Of a stretch of DNA of 6,851 nucleotides, positions 4,653 to 6,851 are shown one piece after another. Origin of the DNA: Ilumatobacteraceae bacterium (GTDB lineage Bacteria > Actinomycetota > Acidimicrobiia > Acidimicrobiales > Ilumatobacteraceae); the NCBI GenBank assembly GCA_030728545.1, contig JANQZQ010000039.1, positions 1 to 6,851 of the forward strand, written 5' to 3'. The translations under genes and the position numbers were made by a program. Below the pieces are notes generated by a model that saw only the letters and a list, made by a program, of their open reading frames with translations, did not search any database and was not told the origin of the DNA. How positions within the stretch are numbered: position 1 is the stretch's first letter; each line of letters starts with the position of its first letter.

Positions 4653-5846
4653 ATGGAAGGTATTCGCATCGGGTTGCAAGGCGCAGGTAGCGCTGTGGTG
4701 GATGCCTATGGGGTGGTACACCCCGACGGTTGGCGTGCCGAAAGCTGCGGTTGGTGGTTGGCGGCCAGCGATAAGTGGCACGACCCCCGCACCTCGCCGA
4801 GTGTGCGTCAACAGCGCATTGATGGCACGCCCGTGGTGCAAACCAAAATTGGAGTGCCGGGCGGTGACGTCGTGCAACGGGTGTTCGTCGTAGCCGACCG
4901 TGGTGGACGCCTAGTGATGCAGGTGTCGAACGAGTCGCCCGAACCCGTGGCAGTCGCCGTGCCCACTCGCGAGATGTCGAGCACTGCTGCGGCTGGTGCG
5001 AGCCGTCCGCAAGGCATCGACACACCGGAGCAGGTGATGGCGTTTCCGCTGTCGCATCGCGGGAGCATCACGTTTACGTGGCCGTTGGCGCTGGCGCGTT
5101 TTCGTAAAACTGCACCGATTGATGCAAGCTTGCTGCCATCACCCGACCAAGTGGCACGAGGTTGGGTGCTCACGAGCGATCGCGCCAGCCGGGTGGCACC
5201 CGAGGCAGCAGCCTTGGTGGCAGCGCGCTGTGAGATATCGCTACTGACTGCCCACGAAATTGATGAGCTGTTGGATGCTGACCCAGCCCGCGGAATGTTG
5301 ACGATTGCTGAACGAGTTCGGATGGGTGACAACCCGCAAGAGTGGACATCGCAACTCGCCGACGCAGCGCGACGGGTGGCAAAACATCCGCAGCGCTCAC
5401 CGTGGGCATCTCGTGCCTTGGTGATGGCTGCGCGAACACTGCTGGCGGCGAGTGAAACATTGGCGGCTGAAGATGTGGTCGAGCTATGGCAGCGCACGAA
5501 CGTGAGCCATGGCAGTGCTGCTGCAGACAGCGGTGATACAGCCGGTGCTATCGACCGTGTCGCAGCCATTGAGCAACGCTTCGTGCGCGCGGTGAGTCGC
5601 ACGAGTGCTGCGGTGTTGCCAACAGGTATTCCTGACGCATGGCGTGGGGTAAGTGTCGAAGCCCACGGCCTGGTGGCGTCGCCGCACCATCGAATTTCGT
5701 TGGCCTTGCGCTGGCACGCTGCCAACGTGGCGTTGTTATGGGAAATTGACGGCCCGCCCGGGTTGTCGCTGAGTGCACCGTTGGTCGACCCCAAGTTTCA
5801 GACCACCGAGTTGCAAGGCGAAGCACTGTTGCAGGTGGCCTCGTGA
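4653..5846 (+). CDS. Uncharacterised 397-residue protein between gpsA and rnhB
   Basis: I do not recognise a named family. No signal peptide or membrane segment is visible, so it is probably cytosolic. Three parts can be seen. Residues about 10-145 look like alternating beta-strands, with a Trp-rich patch (GWRAESCGWWLAASDKWHD, 26-44), VPGGDVVQRVFVVAD and LVMQVSNESPEPVAVAV, the style of a beta-sandwich. Residues about 185-320 are Ala-rich and helical. A last strand-rich part carries ISLALRWH (348-355) and ALLWEI (360-365). It recalls conserved actinobacterial hypothetical proteins, but this is from memory and weak. ATG lies four bases after the gpsA stop with no clear ribosome site, so translation is probably coupled. 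Its last bases overlap the rnhB start. The long ORF on the opposite strand (4808-5794) is a codon-bias shadow. Confidence 0.85.
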   Translation: MEGIRIGLQGAGSAVVDAYGVVHPDGWRAESCGWWLAASDKWHDPRTSPSVRQQRIDGTPVVQTKIGVPGGDVVQRVFVVADRGGRLVMQVSNESPEPVAVAVPTREMSSTAAAGASRPQGIDTPEQVMAFPLSHRGSITFTWPLALARFRKTAPIDASLLPSPDQVARGWVLTSDRASRVAPEAAALVAARCEISLLTAHEIDELLDADPARGMLTIAERVRMGDNPQEWTSQLADAARRVAKHPQRSPWASRALVMAARTLLAASETLAAEDVVELWQRTNVSHGSAAADSGDTAGAIDRVAAIEQRFVRAVSRTSAAVLPTGIPDAWRGVSVEAHGLVASPHHRISLALRWHAANVALLWEIDGPPGLSLSAPLVDPKFQTTELQGEALLQVAS

Positions 5847-6505
5847 AGCCTGCTTCAGCACCACGAGTGGCCAAAAAGCGTCCATCGTTGGGTTTAGAGC
5901 GTTCATTGCCGGGCGTGGTGTGTGGTGTGGATGAAGTCGGCAAAGGTTCGTGGGCTGGGCCACTCGTGGTGTGTGTGGCCGTGTTATCTAGCGATGTCGC
6001 AGAGGGCGATTTTGTGGCCCGCGACTCCAAGTCGTTGACCGAAACTCGCCGCGAACAAATCTTTGACGAAGTGGCACGGCAATGCGCAGCGTGGGCGTTG
6101 GGAAGCGCAACCAACGAAGAGTGCGACGCACTGGGCATGAGTGCCGCCCAGCGCCTGGCAACGACGCGGGCCTTTGCCGAACTCGCAGCACAATCGGTGC
6201 AACCAGATTCGGCCGTGGTCGACGGGCGCTGGAATTTTGTGTCGCCGAATGTGCCGCAGGTGCTCATGCAAGTAAAGGCCGATACCGAGTCATTGTCGGT
6301 GGCTGCCGCCAGCGTGCTGGCCAAAGTTTCGCGAGATCGATTGATGCGTGAGGCAGCCGAAGTGCATCCACACTGGGCCTTTGCCAGCAGCAAGGGCTAT
6401 CCGTGCCCCAAACATCGCAGCGGTTTGCTTGAGCACGGCGTTTCGCCTTTGCATCGCACCAGTTGGGCGTTCATGGAGAACCTGGGTCTGAGCCCAGTTC
6501 GCTAG
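5843..6505 (+). CDS. rnhB: Ribonuclease HII
   Basis: A 220-residue RNase HII, which cuts RNA in RNA-DNA hybrids and starts removal of single ribonucleotides from DNA. All four metal-binding acids are visible: D30 and E31 (GVDEVGKGSWAGP, 28-40), D127 (VVDGRWNF) and D147 (VKADTESLSVAAASVLAKVS). The rest follows the family, with RDSKSLTE (60-67), SRDRLM, SSKGYPCPKH and SPLHRTSW near the end. The usual GRG 2'-hydroxyl-sensing motif reads GKG (33-35), and the common GD before the last acid reads AD; both look like mild variants, not inactivation. The start is GTG (5843-5845), sharing the GTGA overlap with the stop of the preceding gene. AGGTGG (5833-5838) lies four bases upstream as ribosome site. 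The first 22 residues are a basic extension. It is last in the gpsA operon. Confidence 0.95.
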   Translation: MKPASAPRVAKKRPSLGLERSLPGVVCGVDEVGKGSWAGPLVVCVAVLSSDVAEGDFVARDSKSLTETRREQIFDEVARQCAAWALGSATNEECDALGMSAAQRLATTRAFAELAAQSVQPDSAVVDGRWNFVSPNVPQVLMQVKADTESLSVAAASVLAKVSRDRLMREAAEVHPHWAFASSKGYPCPKHRSGLLEHGVSPLHRTSWAFMENLGLSPVR

Positions 6506-6524
6506 ACGACACGGTTTCGCCCAA

Positions 6525-6537
6525 GTGGCCTAGCCAC
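6525..6537. terminator. Small inverted repeat between convergent genes, weak terminator
   Basis: GTGGC (6525-6529) and GCCAC (6533-6537) form a short perfect stem with a CTA loop in the 43-bp gap between the convergent ends of rnhB and the acyl-CoA dehydrogenase. Neither strand has a good T-run. A second repeat, TGGG (6483-6486) with CCCA (6493-6496) extended by AAC/GTT, overlaps the very end of rnhB. One of these may end the operon mRNA; the evidence is thin. Confidence 0.3.
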
Positions 6538-6548
6538 AAAAGCGCAGC

Positions 6549-6851
6549 TCAGTTTTTCTGGGTGCCGACCTTGAGTTCGCGAAACGGCGACTTGGAGTCA
6601 ATACCAGGTTCTTTTTGCAGGCCAAGCACACGCTCACCCACAATGTTGCGCATGACTTCGTCTGAGCCACCTGCAATTCGTAGGCCCGGTGCGCCAAGCA
6701 CGAGCTGGTGCCAGGCGTAGGTGCCCCATTCGCCAGTATCGGCCTGCAGTTTGGCGCCGAGCACGTGGCTGACCAGGTTGTTGAGCAACTGTTGGTTGTT
6801 GACCAACGCCATTTTCGAAATCGACATCTCGGGGCCTGGTGTTTGACCCGC
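6549..6851 (-). CDS. Acyl-CoA dehydrogenase, carboxy-terminal part (5' end beyond window)
   Basis: The last 100 residues of a flavin-dependent acyl-CoA dehydrogenase; the gene enters from the right edge with the frame open through position 6851. These enzymes make the alpha-beta double bond in acyl-CoA breakdown. The visible part is the carboxy-terminal helical bundle. It begins with PGPEMSISKMALVNN, like the GPEASLAK helix of the family, and runs to LRIAGGSDEVMRNIVGERVLGL, the version of the conserved GGTSEIQRNIIAERVLGLP end. Chain-length or substrate class cannot be judged because the catalytic base and flavin-binding regions are outside. The internal ATG at 6827 is not a real start. It converges on rnhB and is not part of that operon. 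Confidence 0.9.
   Translation of the reverse strand, partial: AGQTPGPEMSISKMALVNNQQLLNNLVSHVLGAKLQADTGEWGTYAWHQLVLGAPGLRIAGGSDEVMRNIVGERVLGLQKEPGIDSKSPFRELKVGTQKN

Noticed and set aside
4808..5794. A 328-codon ORF on the minus strand opposite the gene after gpsA.
   Set aside because: It is antisense to a well-supported operon gene. Its Ser/Thr/Arg/Ala-rich translation is typical of a shadow in GC-rich DNA and no domain is recognisable.
5548..6393. A 281-codon minus-strand ORF opposite rnhB.
   Set aside because: It overlaps rnhB, whose catalytic residues are all visible in the other frame; the composition is that of a shadow.

Overview
The window fits a moderately GC-rich actinobacterium. 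A WhiB-family Fe-S regulator and the F420-biosynthesis gene cofC are both typical of that phylum. TTG and GTG starts are common, and two genes look leaderless. The gene set and protein style suggest the class Acidimicrobiia, but this is inference from reading, not from a search.

Layout from left to right. (1) Positions 1-335, minus strand: the amino-terminal 111 residues of a WhiB-like regulator, preceded by a leader with two abutting hairpins and a TTGACA promoter. (2) 560-1963, minus: a PIN-PhoH fusion (PhoH2-type RNase/helicase), with a hairpin directly after its stop. (3) 1964-2486: a 523-bp divergent intergenic region, AT-rich in parts, with phased T-tracts and several inverted repeats. 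(4) 2487-2932, plus: a 93-residue HU protein followed 38 bp later by a 41-residue, almost pure Lys/Ala peptide, then a strong terminator with a GAAA loop. (5) 3045-3617, minus: cofC. (6) 3641-6505, plus: a tightly packed operon of gpsA, an uncharacterised 397-residue protein, and rnhB. (7) 6549-6851, minus: the carboxy-terminal 100 residues of an acyl-CoA dehydrogenase running off the right edge.

The most interesting part is the hup region. In Mycobacterium tuberculosis, hupB lies near fbiD (cofC) and gpsA in the same relative orientations, with mutT1 and ppk1 between, and HupB is one protein: an HU domain plus a Lys/Ala-rich tail. Here the neighbourhood is kept, but the HU domain and a tail-like polypeptide are encoded by two adjacent genes, each with its own ribosome binding site. 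This looks like a split HupB whose tail acts as a free peptide. The small gene is easily missed by gene callers.

A second point of interest is the 23-bp cofC/gpsA divergent junction. Two -10-like hexamers on opposite strands share their central TA, and each sits 6-7 bases before a GTG, as expected for a symmetric bidirectional promoter giving two leaderless mRNAs. Most other genes are ordinary housekeeping functions: phospholipid precursor synthesis, ribonucleotide removal from DNA, cofactor synthesis and RNA turnover. I see no mobile element, CRISPR array, tRNA or rRNA.
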